Shown: in pieces, positions 1 to 12,800 of the stretch
Position numbering within the stretch: position 1 is the first letter of the stretch
Layout of the letters: each line of letters starts with the position of its first letter
Assembly: GCA_036245525.1 (NCBI GenBank)
Contig: BTPG01000008.1
Location: 30,439,731-30,503,730 of the forward strand
DNA length: 64,000 nucleotides
From: Semisulcospira habei
Lineage: Eukaryota; Mollusca; Gastropoda; Semisulcospiridae
Direction: 5' to 3'
Translations under genes and position numbers: made by a program
Notes under the pieces: model-generated
What the model saw: only the letters and a program-made list of their open reading frames with translations
Database searches by the model: none
What the model was told of the DNA's origin: nothing

Positions 1-359
1 GTCAGACGGTCAGCCGCAACCAGTTCAGTGGCCTGTGCACGGCTGTGTGATGCAGGCACCACGATCTTTTGCTCACTGGTAAAGTGATGAAAACCTAGCT
101 TTGCCACATGAGGCCGTATAGATACAACTGAAAAAATGTAAACAAAAAATGATACGCTCTTGTAAAACCCATACAAAAAGGAGATCGGTGAGTCAACAAA
201 ACATGACTACTATGTGAGTAAGAAAAACATGAAGGATAAAGACCACACAATTATCAAAATCTGTCACAGTTTTCATCAATCACATCAGTTCCATCTTCGT
301 GTACTAAAAACTACAGATCTGAGCCGAGGAAACGGTAGCTACTGGTTAAGTATTAAAGC

Positions 360-690
360 CGGGGATCACTCAGCGCTGCATGAACAAACAGTTAGAAAAG
401 GGATCTAACTGTTTGTTTATCCATGCAGTGTTGAGTTATGCCCCTTCGTACGTATACTATATCGTTATCGAGGAGTTGGCACCGCTGATTTGATCAACGT
501 TATCTACACATTAGAAGCACACAGGAAAAGCAGTTAATGCTGCGCGAACAAACACAGAGATCCCTTCAAGGGATCTGACTGTCTGTCCATGCAGGGTTGA
601 GTGATCCCCCCCCCCCCCCTCCGCCCTTCCCAGTAGGTATACCATTTCATCAATTGAGTTGGCACCATTTAATAAACGTTATCTACACTG
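360..690. repeat. Hairpin repeat followed by a diverged direct copy
   Basis: Bases 360-445 form an inverted repeat around CAAACAGTTAGA/TCTAACTGTTTG. The stretch 397-512 is repeated with divergence at 569-690 (GGATCTAACTGT, then GAGTTGGCACC and AACGTTATCTACAC in both). A short related piece occurs near 49,268. Confidence 0.7.
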
Positions 691-905
691 TATGTGACCT
701 TGGCAGTTTTACAAAACAAATAATTATTCTTTTGAATTTCTCTATCATCACTTGATCATGAATGCAGGATTGACGCCAGGTGGTCCATTTATCTGACTGA
801 TCTCTAGACTCGGTGAAGCATCCACATGGAAACAGGTCGACCGTAACAGTTTAATGACAGTACAGTCACTCTGGGTCCCTAAACTTACATTTAGAACTGA
901 AACTG

Positions 906-984
906 TTAACCCTTTGGCTGTCAGTGCTTTTTGGCATGATTCCTGCAGGAATCGTAACACTGAAACTGACAGCCAAAGGGTTAA
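906..984. repeat. Hairpin MITE, family D (TTAACCCTTTGGCTGTCAG ends)
   Basis: A 79-base near-perfect palindrome with TTAA at both ends and the centre TGATTCCTGCAGGAATC. The TTAA flanks and CCC start fit a piggyBac-like, TTAA-targeting MITE. Confidence 0.85.
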
Positions 985-1055
985 GACAGGAAAAAGAGCT
1001 AATGATCAACAGTGTAAGTTACAGCTTGACTAATCAAAGAATTCCTAAACTCCCA

Positions 1056-1111
1056 GAACTAAATGACTTCCATTCTATAGAAAGGAAGTCATTTAGTTCT
1101 GGGAGTTTAAG
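1056..1111. repeat. Short perfect hairpin
   Basis: A palindrome built on GAACTAAATGACTTCC and its complement with a few loop bases (ATTCTATAG). It is a single copy in this window and not one of the common families. Confidence 0.8.
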
Positions 1112-1815
1112 AGGTAATAAGAAACCACATTGGTTGTCTTTCTCGATCCGCTACGCATCAGCATGTAAGAAAGTTTGGCGATACATCCAATGCGTAAATT
1201 CCTAGATATGGTGTGAATTCATACCCGTTCAGCTGCAATCACCCCGCGTGACAAGGACACTGTGAAACGTAACCAATGCACACAAAATATAGTAATATGC
1301 ATATTTCCATAACAAGTGGGACTTGAGAACAGGAGAATAATTCTCATTGTTTTTTTTGTCCAAGACTGAGTCAATATAACAAACGTTATCATAAAAGGCA
1401 TGGCATTAACAGTTCAGAAACACAAAAAAGTCCATGAAACACATACATCAATGGCAGTATGCAGCACAGCGCAGTCACAGTGAACAATGGTGACATAACT
1501 GATCAGTAGAGCACATCTCAAACGGATGCATGCACACTGATGCACACACTCACACAGATTGAGTCTATCACATAAAAGCTCTACAGCCAGAGAGATGGAG
1601 TGGCATTCCAATCACAGCAGATCAAATCGACCGAAAACCCAGTTCCTGGCTGTCAAGTTTTCTTCGTACTTTGATTTTATGCAACAACAACCCCCCCCCC
1701 AAAAAAAAAACAACAACAAACAAACTGCCAAGTACTATCCAAAGAAAAATCCTACCAGACAATCAACACATTCAGTTTTATAAAAGGACAACCAGAGATG
1801 GATCGACCATGATAG

Positions 1816-1880
1816 TTCAAAGGTAGTGCCTGATTAGCTTGGTGCCTCAGGTGCCAAGCTAATCAGGCACTACTTTTGAA
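1816..1880. repeat. Hairpin MITE core, family A
   Basis: A 65-base palindrome reading TTCAAAGGTAGTGCCTGATT, then AGCTTGGTGCC, and back. It is the core of the commonest hairpin family in the window. Confidence 0.85.
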
Positions 1881-2344
1881 ATATCAAAATCACTGCCATG
1901 ACGTGGCAAAGCGGCAAAACAAATTATCTCACATCTGGTAAACAGAAAATTGGCACAAACATGCATTGCTCATTTGACACAAACTACGAAATACAGCATC
2001 ACAACATGAGAACCATGAAAACACAAAGACAAAATCAGCAAAGTATGCACCACATCAGGACGTACACAAAAGAGCAAAAAACGAAGAGCCTTTGGATCAT
2101 ATCGCGCGCACCAATCCATTGAAATGTGTCCATGTACGTCTGTCACTACAAACAGAATCACGAAGAATACAATGTTTGCCCTGTGTAGGTCCTTCTTGCC
2201 ACATTAAATGCTGCGATTTGAGCTTAGGTTTGATTCATAAAGCACTTTACTCGCGCAAAACACGACTACAGTCCAGTCAAATCACTCATTCGCTCCTCCT
2301 GATTATAACAAAGCATTGGCCTTCGCACTTTCACCCTACCCAAT

Positions 2345-2433
2345 AAGCAAAAGGTCCTCGTGCTGACATCCGGTGCCACAGTTAGCCTGCCATGTGCAGT
2401 CCCACTGCAGTTGATGTAGGCCCGAGGACCTTT
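2345..2433. repeat. Hairpin MITE, family E (AGCAAAAGGTC ends)
   Basis: Inverted ends AATAAGCAAAAGGTCCTCG and CGAGGACCTTTTTAGTAAT enclose a GC-rich centre. This family recurs at 10,722, 26,396, 47,483 and elsewhere. Confidence 0.75.
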
Positions 2434-2895
2434 TTAGTAATCAGGACAGCATCCCTGTGCGATCTGAAAGTCTGTGCACACATTTAAAGTGACCTTAGTG
2501 TGCTAGATGTCTGTCACACTGTTATATGTTACATGTTACACTGGCCACTTACCCACTGTGCTGTCCTTGTCCTGCACATTAGTGTCCGTAACACAGCAGT
2601 GGGGAATGGGGGGTGCGGAAGTATAGTTTGTGAATACTTGACTGGTGTCTGCCAGTCTCGCGTCAGGATTTCTCACCAACAAAATATCATCTACACCAAC
2701 TTGGGCCAGTTGCATCCGCGAGCTCAAGTCATGTGCATGCCACTAAGCAAGGAGCTCCAGAAGCACCTTGCTTAGTTGCTTGTACAGGCTGAAGACCGCT
2801 CATGCAACTGACCTCTTATGATCAGCCCCAAACCAGTCACTTAAAGCCCTGGTTTAAAAGAAACGACGACATCAGTAAATGAGGCTGTTCCACTG

Positions 2896-2963
2896 GCAAA
2901 AGGCATAGATTCTTATGCACCCCTGCGGCTGCTGGGGCACATAAGAATCTATGCCTCTTGCAG
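2896..2963. repeat. Hairpin MITE core, family B
   Basis: A palindrome around AAAGGCATAGATTCTTATG and its complement, the GCATAGATCCTCATGAG family core. Confidence 0.85.
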
Positions 2964-3378
2964 ACCGATTAGGGGTTGACACTGAAGATTCCTCTCCAAT
3001 GTCTAGCATGCCACCCAGCTCTTTGTCAGCCGGTGTCGAGTGCAACAGGCAACTGCATTCAGCTCTCCCGCAAAGTATAAGATGACACGCTGATACTACT
3101 CTCTTCGTGATTCATCTTACCGTTTCTTTGCTTGGCACTTTCTGTTCAACTGTACAAAGTGTGGAGGATGAACGCCATCACTTGTGAAGACTCGCACCCT
3201 CTCAGTGAGTGTAACCAGTGTTAGCCTTCAACCCCAGTGACAACCTTCGTCTGAGGAGTACAGATGTAAGTCAGTGGGACTGACCCTTACCAGCATGAGG
3301 CGTACACTCCCATAAATCTGCCAAAGGTGTAGGTGCTCATGAGCAGCTGTAGAGGCATATGGCATAGAGTCTCATGCA

Positions 3379-3448
3379 TCTGCAAAAGGTGTGGATTCTC
3401 ATGAACCCCTGCAACTGCAGAGGTTCATGAGAATCCACACCTTTTGGA
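3379..3448. repeat. Hairpin MITE core, family B
   Basis: A palindrome around AAAAGGTGTGGATTCTCATG and its complement, lying 67 bases from the stop codon of the EGFR-like gene and so probably inside its 3' untranslated region. Confidence 0.85.
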
Positions 3449-3514
3449 GGAAGGGTCTCGCTGAGGGACTGTCACCAAAACACACCAGCACTAACATGTA
3501 CACAAACTTCATGA

Positions 3515-3876
3515 CTACACTTGTGACTCGGAAGGCAGCTGGTTGCGCATTGTCAAACTGTTCTCCCTGCCCTCAGCCGTCCCAGGTACGACAGTCACAT
3601 CTGTGAGGTCATTATAGTAGTTAGGCTTGAAGGCCTGTGGGTTCTGGGGTGGGTGGCCATTGTACAGGTTAGTGTGAAGCCCGTTGGGCACCGGTTTGGT
3701 CTCCCACACATCGTCATCCTCTTGCTCAAAGTACTCTGGGTTGGCCACCGCTGGCACGCCCATCATTGGGTGGTGGTGGGGGTGGTGCCCAAAGTGGGAG
3801 TGGGGGGACCTCAGCATGGAGGCTGTCTCCTCCTCCTCTGGTTCCTCCTCAAACACCTTCTCATTCTGGTAGTATC
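3515..3876 (-). CDS. EGFR: EGFR-like last exon: tail with NPEY and ESQV terminus
   Basis: A last exon with acceptor ttttgtttcag and stop TAG at 3,515-3,517. It encodes [16 protein letters not shown], a His-rich stretch [21 protein letters not shown] (an NPXY site for PTB adaptors) and [11 protein letters not shown]. It ends LPSESQV. The final S-Q-V fits a class I PDZ ligand. No polyadenylation site was pinned down downstream. Confidence 0.93.
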
Positions 3877-6800
3877 CTGAAACAAAAATTAAAAAATCGA
3901 AACTTCATTATTCGTCACAGAAGAAGTTCACAACTACATGTAAAACCCTTTTTCTTCTACTCCTGGTATAACCTGGAACTGCAACCTGCACACTGCGAGT
4001 GCTCTCAATCTAAGGGATATTACTTATGTACCTAAGAAAAACATATGCACATGATATTCTCGCCCCTTGTTCACTCCTCATTCTATGCTACGAGTGAATA
4101 TGGAGAGTCCGAAATAGCTCAGGCGGTTAAGTGTTGGAGCAGGAGAGCGAAGGAAATCGCTGGGTCGTGGGTTCGAATCGCCGTCCCGGCCCCAGCAGCT
4201 GGACTCGCAATCCAGGGGAAAAAGATGGGTTTATTCAATAGCATGTCCGCTGAAAGCTCCTGGTAAATCAAAGTGGCACAGCTGGAGTGCGCCCGAGTTG
4301 ATCAGTTCAGGTCGTACTCCATAGGTAAAAGATTTCCCTGTCCCCCATAACCCGCCTGTCAGGGCCGTCTATGATCACTTTGGTGCCGTGGACGTTAAAC
4401 CCGAACTAACCGAACCAACCGAGTGAATATGGATTGACCAGGATATTCGATGAGTGGTGCCCAGACAATTTGAGGCGTGACTGGTCTTGCAGACCACATT
4501 TCATGCAAATCGCTGTTCTGTGCCAAGTGCTGATAATCAGAATTGACACTGACCTTTCTTGCCCAGGTCAGTGAACATGACTGGGGTGAGAATGAGAGGG
4601 GTGTGGGTGTGTTTTGGAAGAGTATCAGATGTTTGGACCAATGTTGGGCCCCACACAGTGTACAACTCCCCCGCCACGCACCACCTCCCCCCCTCCCCCC
4701 TCCCCGAGATGATTGGTACTGACCCTTGTCGCTGAGGTCGGTGTACATGACGGGCGCTGTGGCGGTGGAGTGGGGGGCCAGGTAGTTGTCCTCGTCCACT
4801 GGCAGCTGCAGAATCTTGAGCTGACCATGTGCAGAGCGAGGGGACGGCACATACAGGCCATTCTGAGCGTGCACAGGGCTGGCTGATGGATACTCTGCAA
4901 AACCCTCAATCTCCTCTGTTTGTGGTCCATGCACAATGTTCAGTAAAGGAAAAAGAAGGAAACAAAAAATAAATGAAAATTATTTTGAAATAATAGGTAT
5001 TGAAACAAAGCAATTAAAAAAACAAATACTGCAAACTAAATGAAAAGAAGAGGAAATAATATTTTTTTAAAGATTCAAAGAAACAAATTAAAGCGAAATA
5101 GAGTGAAACAACACAAAATATCTACTAGGAAAAAATTAATCTTTTTTTAAATTTTTAGAATAGCTTTATTGGTCGATGGCATGAATTTAGTCACACACTA
5201 TTCTTGAGCCACCATGATCAATCAATATATCTCAAAGCCAGCACTGAAAGCAGAAGAGATAAATCTTTTAACCCCTTCACTGTCAATGTCTAGAGCCGAT
5301 CTCCCTGACACCAACACAGACTCTGCCAGATCATCCTGGTGCAATCTTGAGATGCACGCATGTAAATGAGACCAGCAAATGCATGAGCCCCCGCAACTGT
5401 GGAGGCTCATGAGGATGTATGCCTCTTTGCAGTTACACTCCTTCTGGTCGCATTCTGCTTCACTCACCTCTGTCTCTCAAGCATTTGATGGGGTCAGAAC
5501 TGTAGCGCGAGTTAAAGCTGTCCTCTCTGCCTCGTTTTCGGGCCTCGACGGCTGCGTTCAGGTGGGCGTAGTTGCGTTCTCGCCATGGGGGACCACTGGC
5601 TTCAGACTTCTCCAGCTTAATCGGGTAGACTAATGCCCCTTGTTGAAGCAGCGGTGTCTGGGAGAAAAAAAAAGTAGATGTATTTAAGTTTTCAATGATG
5701 CCGTCAGTGACAAAAACACATTATGGACTCGGGACACTAACTCTGACATACTGGTGTTGAAAATTAACAGAAAAACTCATTTGCGGCCAGCCGCATCCGG
5801 ATGCGCGGCATAAGCCGCGCATCCGGATGCGGCTGGCCGCAAATGGGTGAAAAACACATTATGGACTCAGACACTAACTCTGACATACTGGTGTTGAAAA
5901 TTAACAGCATGTTAACCCTTTCTCTGCAAATGGATGGAGACTGTGTTTTGGAAATTATGGTAAACTCGGCCGCAACGTCAGAGATCCCAGGCTTTTGAAA
6001 GAACATGGGTATAAAGAGGTTTCTGCAAGAGGTATAGATCCTCATGAGCCCCCGTAAAGCACATCCTTTTACCACTGCATGCATACCTCAAGTCAGACAT
6101 AATAATAATAAATAATAATAATAATACGTTATTATATAGGCGCTTTTCCCAATTCTGCAAATCGGCTCAAAGCGGCGGCGCGAACTGATCCCAACATGCA
6201 CGCTCATGTGACACACAAGCATTCACTCTGAAGACAAACACAGTACAAGACAAACACAGGACATTCACGTGGTGTGAAGGGTCAGCTCAGCTACTGAGGT
6301 TTCGGAAATTTTGATCGCATATATTTGAAATTTATAAAGTTGCATGAAACCGGTACCACAGGGGAAGGGGAGGAAGAGCCGGAGTACCCGGAGAAAGAAC
6401 CCCCGACGGTTCGCCCGAATTAACAGTGACACTTACTAGAGGAGAAAAGTCCGATACCGGAACCCGGTATCGAACCTCACACCTTTAGCATTGGTGGCAG
6501 GCGCCTTAACCACTGCGGCACGGACCGCCCCTTCATTCGTCATAAAAGTTCAAGGGCAGTAACATCTCCCAAGTGCCTTCAGATCACAAGCCAATGTGAT
6601 CTGACCCTTTTATTGAACTGTCAATAAGAACTGTGATGTAATCTTCAGAGGCCAATTCACAAAGCGTGGAGTTTCAATCTTAAGACTTGATGTGTTTCAG
6701 GGTCTTAACCCCTTCCCTGCCAATGTACGTACATTTTTGTTTCTGAAATCTTTGTTGACTCAACGACCAAAAACTGAAACCGTCCAAGAAACACAGACAC

Positions 6801-9800
6801 ACATTGGTCTTAGCAAGAGGCATAGATCCTCATGCAGTTGGATCGTGTTCTCAGCAGTGAAAGGGTTAAAATGTATGGCAGGCTAAATTATTCTGGACAG
6901 GGCAGAACAAGTAACAGCAGACAACATATAAGCATGGCTCACCGAAGAATTGTTGTTCTCAAAGACGACGTGCAGCGGTGAAAGCGGGGCCTCCTGGGGC
7001 TGAAGGTAGTCATCGGCCTCCATAACTTCCTCAGGCCCATTGTCCGCCACGCTCACGCTGCGCACAAGGTCATTCTTGTCATACGAGTGGCTCGGCAGAC
7101 GCATCAGCTTGTCACCCTGCAAGCACAGGCAAAACACCAGTCAAATTTAGCAGCAAATTTACCATTGCCGTTCCCAGTGTGCAAAGGCCGTCGGGCCGAA
7201 GTCAGCCTGCGCATGGCCGTGCATGGGCCAACGTCGGTCTGATGGCATTTAGCATATTGTATTGGATTGCTGATATATGACCACACAGGCACAGCACAGC
7301 AAGGTGACAACAAAATTACAGCTGTGAAAGTATAGTGATCAGAACTATTACTTAAGAAATATTTCTACTAACATAGTAAACAAAAAAAACACCTATGTCG
7401 AGATCAACCAGCCCCTTTACATTACACAATTCTGGGCTGGCAAAAATTAAAAAAAAATGAATTTTTCTCTAAAATGTATTTTTTTCGAAAAATACTTACT
7501 GATGACATTACTATTATTAGCTTACCATTTCAGCCAAAACTCCGTTGTGTACCTACACAAGGGAGGCGACCCAAGGGCGCCGTAGCCAGGTACCCTGAGT
7601 AGCCTCCCTTACCTCCCTATCCGGTTGCGTGCACAGTGGTGTCACGCCAGTCTGAAGCTTATCTTAAGAGCGGCAAGCGGGGCAGGCGGGATGGTCCTAC
7701 GAGTAATGTCATCGGTAAGTATTTTTCAAAAAAATACATTTTAGAAAAATATTCATTTGTTTCCTCAAAAACATTACCGATGACATTACTATTAGGAAGA
7801 ATAGCGAATAGGAGGTGGGTGCCGCCTAGAATCACACTCCCTATAACGGGCCCACCAGACCCGCCCACCCCGGGACACACTTCCGACCATTTCAGCTAAG
7901 CTAACACAAGACGCCTAGGCGCCAGGAGGGAGTGTCGTGCGGCGGCGAAGGCCCCAGCCAGGGCTAGGGTCGCCCGCGGGCCCGAAAGGTCACTGCGGCA
8001 GCATCGGGCGAAGGTAGATCACGCCCGCCGACCCACGGCCGTCCCAAGACTTGACGACGCAGTTGTTGGTGAAGGCGACGCGCGTGGCCAGGGCTCTCAC
8101 CTCGTGCGCCTTGATTTTCCGCTTCTGAGCTTCCTCCGGGGAGAGGTCCAGGCAGGCGGACCGGAAACCCCCCGCGGAGCCAGGAAGATATCGTCTGGCC
8201 GCGATGTCTGCCTTTCGGGGAACAAGGCAGAAGGAGGCAGGCACGTCCACTCCGGACGGGTTCGGATCGGCGCCGGGACACCCGTAAGGCCCTCCCGGGT
8301 CCTGCTGTCTGGTCTCTCGGGGTAGGGGTAACCCCGTCAGAGCTGTAGGGCGATCACCTGGGGCGCGGGTAATGGGGACCGAGTCTTTGGCAGGCAAGAC
8401 GGGTCGGTCAGGAGCTGCCCAAATTGTTTCCGAAATCTTTGTTCACTCAACGACCAAAACTGCCTGTTCTGCACTGGATGCAGGCGAGGGTCAGGAGGAA
8501 CCGGTCTACCGGGTCAGGTCCGCGAAGCGAGCCAAGGGGAGCGGTAGAAGCGGTCCGCATTGAGCCCATCCTCTTACGTCAGCACCTAGGGTAGGTCCTA
8601 GTGCAGAATCAGCGAGCGGAGACCCGGCCGCTGGAGGCCGAAGCGTGCCCTAAGGTCGGCGCGGTCCTCGCCGCGGTCGAGGTTATCGCTACAGCTCACA
8701 GGCCTTCGACCAGACGCGTCTATGAGGGACAGTGGCGATTCCTGAGGTCCTGGGGCGACGACAGATCTGCCTACTCCTCTGGCTATTCGTCGAGCGGAAC
8801 TTGGCGCCGATCGCCTTCAGGAGCTACCTCAGCGAGGGCGCGCCGCACAATCCCCAGGAGTGTGTGGAGAAGTCGCTCGGGGCACGGGTGGCACAGCCGT
8901 GTCTGTCGGGGTTGCTTGAGCCTCGTGCACTGGGTGGGGAACCGCAGGGAAAGAGGGGGAGGGGGGGGGGGGGTGGCGGCGCGGCGAGGCTCAGAGGTCG
9001 GTGGTCCAAGACTTGGTCCAGCAGAACGGGGCCCCCATCAACAGCACCGTGTTGGCACCCTTGAGCTTGAGCAGGACCTTGGGACTAGCAGCGTTGGCGG
9101 ATAAGCATCCGCGAAGAGAGTCTTCTCACAGATGGAGAGCGTGTCGACCACCGCGAGAGGGAGCTGGCGAATACACTGTGTCGACATGGGCGTCTTGCAC
9201 CGCGCGCAGATCCTCTGAAGATATCCGGATGGAGCACCCACTCTGTGTCGATCAGCCGGCCGCGCCGCGAGTGGGAGTCGGCGGGACCATCAGGCGGAGA
9301 GGGATGTCGTGATCTTCGCACCATCGGAGGATCTGTGACAGGAGCATGCAGAGGGCGCGGGAGGAAAACCCGCCCCGCCGCCGGATGTAGGAGCCCACAG
9401 TGGCGATGTCGGAGAGGACGAGAAGCTCCAGGTGCCGGAGGCGTGTCCCTCATGAACGAAGGCTCACCCAATCGCCGCCAGCTTCCACCCGTTGAGGTGC
9501 CTGTCCGCGAGGTCTGGAGGTCAGCGGCAGGAAGCGGCGAGGAAAATCAGTAGAAGGCGCGAGTCTCATTCGGCGAGGCTCACGTCCGCGTCGAGGGATG
9601 CGCCTGACGGGAACCGTTCAGCAGGGGAGACGAGAACGAAGCATCGGGAAGACCGGCATCAGGGTCGCGAAATCGCCAGGGAACGGGCGCCAGGTGGGAA
9701 GCCGGAGCAGCCGAAGCGGTCGGGAGGAAGCCGGTCGAGAGGTAAGACATCCGCCGTCATCAGGCCCAGGAAATGAAGCCCAACCCTGGAGGGAACTATG

Positions 9801-12800
9801 TCTGCTAGAAACATCCGCCGGACGAAGCGTCTGGAACCGAGGCTCCGGAAGTCCCACCACGTTGCTCGAACCACGTCTAAGCGCACCACCGGTGGGAAGG
9901 CGCAAGGTCCGACTTGCCGAAGATGACCGGGAGGCTGAGCCGATTGGGTAGATCGTGCAGCGCAACTCCGTCCTGCTCCGGAGCAGAAACGTCCCAGAAG
10001 TTCGAGGTGGGCTTGGGGCGGCCAGCCTGGCCTTGGCGACGACGGTGTGCAAGAAGCGAGTGCCGAAATGCGTCGAGCAGGTCCCAGCTGACGGCAAAGT
10101 CCATGATAGGGAGGTACGGGAGGCTGCTCAGGGTACCTGGCTACGGCGCCTTTGGGTAGCCTCGCTTGTCATGTAGGTACACAACGGAATTTTGGCTGAA
10201 ATGGTAAGCTAAGGGTACGTTTCCTAATAGTAATGTCATCGGTAATGTTTTTGAGGAAACAAACATTTTCTTCTTAACCCTTAAAATGCGGACATTTCTG
10301 ACTTCACTTTAACCCATTTAGCCCCAACGCCCTAGTGCACGCAAATGATTGACAGTGGAAATTCAAGGGCAGTGCCAGATTAGCTTCTCGGCTGAAGGTG
10401 CCAAGCTTATCTGGCATGGCACTACCCTTGAATTTTCATGGTCGATCCACCTCCTGCATCTGGTACACAGTCATTTGGTAAATCTCCCAAATTTGGGAAA
10501 TATGGCCATGGGGTTAAATGGGTTAAACCAACTGAAAAACATATGCACAACAATAAAGACTAATGGATTTTACTTCAAGTTACTGGGTTACATACAATGT
10601 ACATGCATGATGTGACTGGGCAAACCAAACACACAAAATGAACATGCTCCAAACTTAATTTAGTTCATACCACAATAATACAGATGCACAACTAGCGGTT
10701 CCATTACAAGTGAAACCTACATCCCAGCGTGCAAAGGCCTTTCGGGCCGACGTCAGCCGCCGCCAACGTCGGCCCGATGGCCTTTTGCACATTGGGATCT
10801 ACCCCAGGATGAGTCTGGGCTTTATGATGCACATGTATGTGAATTATATAGAAATGTCAGTGGTCAGAACAGAAACAGTCCCGCAATAAGCAAAAGGCCA
10901 TCGGGCTGATGCTGGTCTCAGCTGTCCCTTGCAAGGCAGCGTTGCAAGCCAAATGCGGCCGGAGTCGGACACCTACAGCATCCCGAGGACATTTTGCTTA
11001 CTGGGGTAGTGGTGAAGACAGTGGCAGTAGATTTTCTGAAGAAAATGAAACTAAAACCTATGTAGACAAGTCATGTTCACAGTACATGTGGCATATACAT
11101 CTTCCAAGTCACTGTTGCACTCTCTTCTATCACTGCACTGCACAAAAAACAGCAACAACTTTGAAGATTGTACAGGTCAAGATCACGGCTGGGGACTGCT
11201 ACTGCAGTTGTGGGGGGTCACAAGACACAGTTTAACTCCTTCACTGCCAAGAAAATGTGAATGTGATCCAGCTGCAAGAGACATAGATCTTCATGGGCCC
11301 CAAGCAAACGCGCGGGGCTCATGAAAGATCTATGCCTCTTGCTGAGACAAAATTTGCACCCATTTCCTTGGCACGAAGGGGTTTTAACCCACTCATCCCT
11401 GACACACCAAAGAGGGAGATGGATTGATCATGACAGCTCAAGGGGAGTCTCAGGTTAGCTTGGCACCTAAAGGGCACCAAGGTAACCTGCTACTCGCATC
11501 GATCCATATTCCTAATGCGCAAAAAGTCCATCAGACTCTGACTGACGTGTGATGCCAAGAGTGGCCAACACTGGCCTGATGAACTTTGGCTTCATTGGTT
11601 CTGCTGTTGGCATGTAGGACGAAGCTGCCTCGATCAAAAAGGCAAAAGTGTTATGAGGGGAAACGAGACTCGGAAGAGTGCAGAGGGAGTCAGGGTCTGG
11701 ATCACGGCAAATCACATCAAAAAGGACACATGAGACTGAAAGGTGTCAGATGTGACCAGCATGTCTCCCAATAAACAAAGATCATCATGTCGACATCAAC
11801 CACTGTTAACTCATGCACGGCTAGGCACATGCTAACGGCAGCCAATCTCGGCCTGCAGACCCTTTGCTTGTTGGATCTTCCATTCAAACTACTGTGTAAT
11901 ATGACTGCAGATCATATCAAGTCACTGAGGTTAGTTAAAGAGATCTAGTAACCACCGAGAGGTCATCACAGTGTGTGGCAACATTTCAAGTATTTTATAG
12001 ATCTAACAGTATATGATGTCGAGAGCACCATGCAGTAAAGTGGCCAGGACTGAACAGTTAATTAGGATGATAAGCATTCATGTTCTACTGGCAGCTTGAT
12101 CACATAAACACCTAACAGTAATCAAGAAATGGACCATGTGCAACGTACAACTACTATCATTTTGGACTTTAAAATGTTACAAATAAACGTGCTCTGATAC
12201 TGTTCAAAACAGCAATTAATTAAATTTCAGCGTAAGCAGACTCAAACTGAATAAATAAAACAAACACTGTCCCTATCCATATCGATAGCTGACAGAAAAT
12301 ACTCCTCTCAAGTCCTGAGAAAAAATACCCAAAAAATATTTAAAAAAAACAAACCAACAACAACAACAAACAACAAAACAAAACCAAACCCCCCCCCCCC
12401 CCCCAAAAAAAAAAAAAAAAAAAAAAAAAAACCCAACAACCTCACAACTAAACCCAAAAAGAGAAAAGAAAAACAAACTTATTGAAATTTATATCAGCAG
12501 ATCTAAATGAAAACTTGTTTAACTAACAGAACTGTGAGATGACGAGTGCAAGTGACACCATACGCTTCATGCATGGAATGGAACGGCCTCAGTATACCAC
12601 TGCCACAACACTCATGCAAGAAACAAGGCAGACAGACAGATCTGACAGCTAGCGGACCATTCTCACAAGTTAGCACTATGGAGATCAACCATGCGGAAAT
12701 GGAGGGGCGGTCACTACCTCGCCCACTGAGCCTGGGGGCGCTTCCACGCCGTCAATGGGGTCAAGGTCAAGGTCAGATCCACGAAAATTTTCGTCAGGAA

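Larger units (their letters stand above)
1..3514. other. 3' flank of the EGFR-like gene: no further gene, several hairpin repeats
   Basis: No convincing exon is seen on either strand. The stretch holds hairpin repeats (listed separately), a poly-C run near 608-620 and a C/A run near 1,690-1,710. Part of it, next to 3,515, must be 3' untranslated region, but its end cannot be placed. Confidence 0.6.
7461..10263 (-). mobile_element. Decayed DIRS-like (tyrosine-recombinase) retroelement, copy 1
   Basis: A 2.8-kb GC-rich island between AT-rich inverted ends. The left end is itself a 290-base inverted unit (ATTTTTCTCTAAAATGTAT at 7,461 and its complement near 7,735). A second terminus, TTTCCTCAAAAACATTACCG at 7,760, is mirrored at 10,225-10,260. 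A 200-base GC-rich block next to the left end (7,520-7,640) recurs inverted at 10,105-10,220. Inside, on the minus strand, are decayed pieces of a DIRS-type polyprotein: [12 protein letters not shown] near 9,250, and a recombinase end with [11 protein letters not shown] near 8,080 and VIYLRP near 8,010. No intact frame remains. Compare copy 2 at 17,909-23,379. Confidence 0.65.

Noticed and set aside
4105..4190. Possible tRNA gene with A and B boxes
   Set aside because: The ends do not pair as an acceptor stem and the sequence continues into a SINE body and tail, so it is a SINE head.
7636..10176. Many overlapping frames of 60-160 codons in DIRS-like copy 1
   Set aside because: Apart from the recombinase and [11 protein letters not shown] pieces these are shadows caused by GC-rich sequence.
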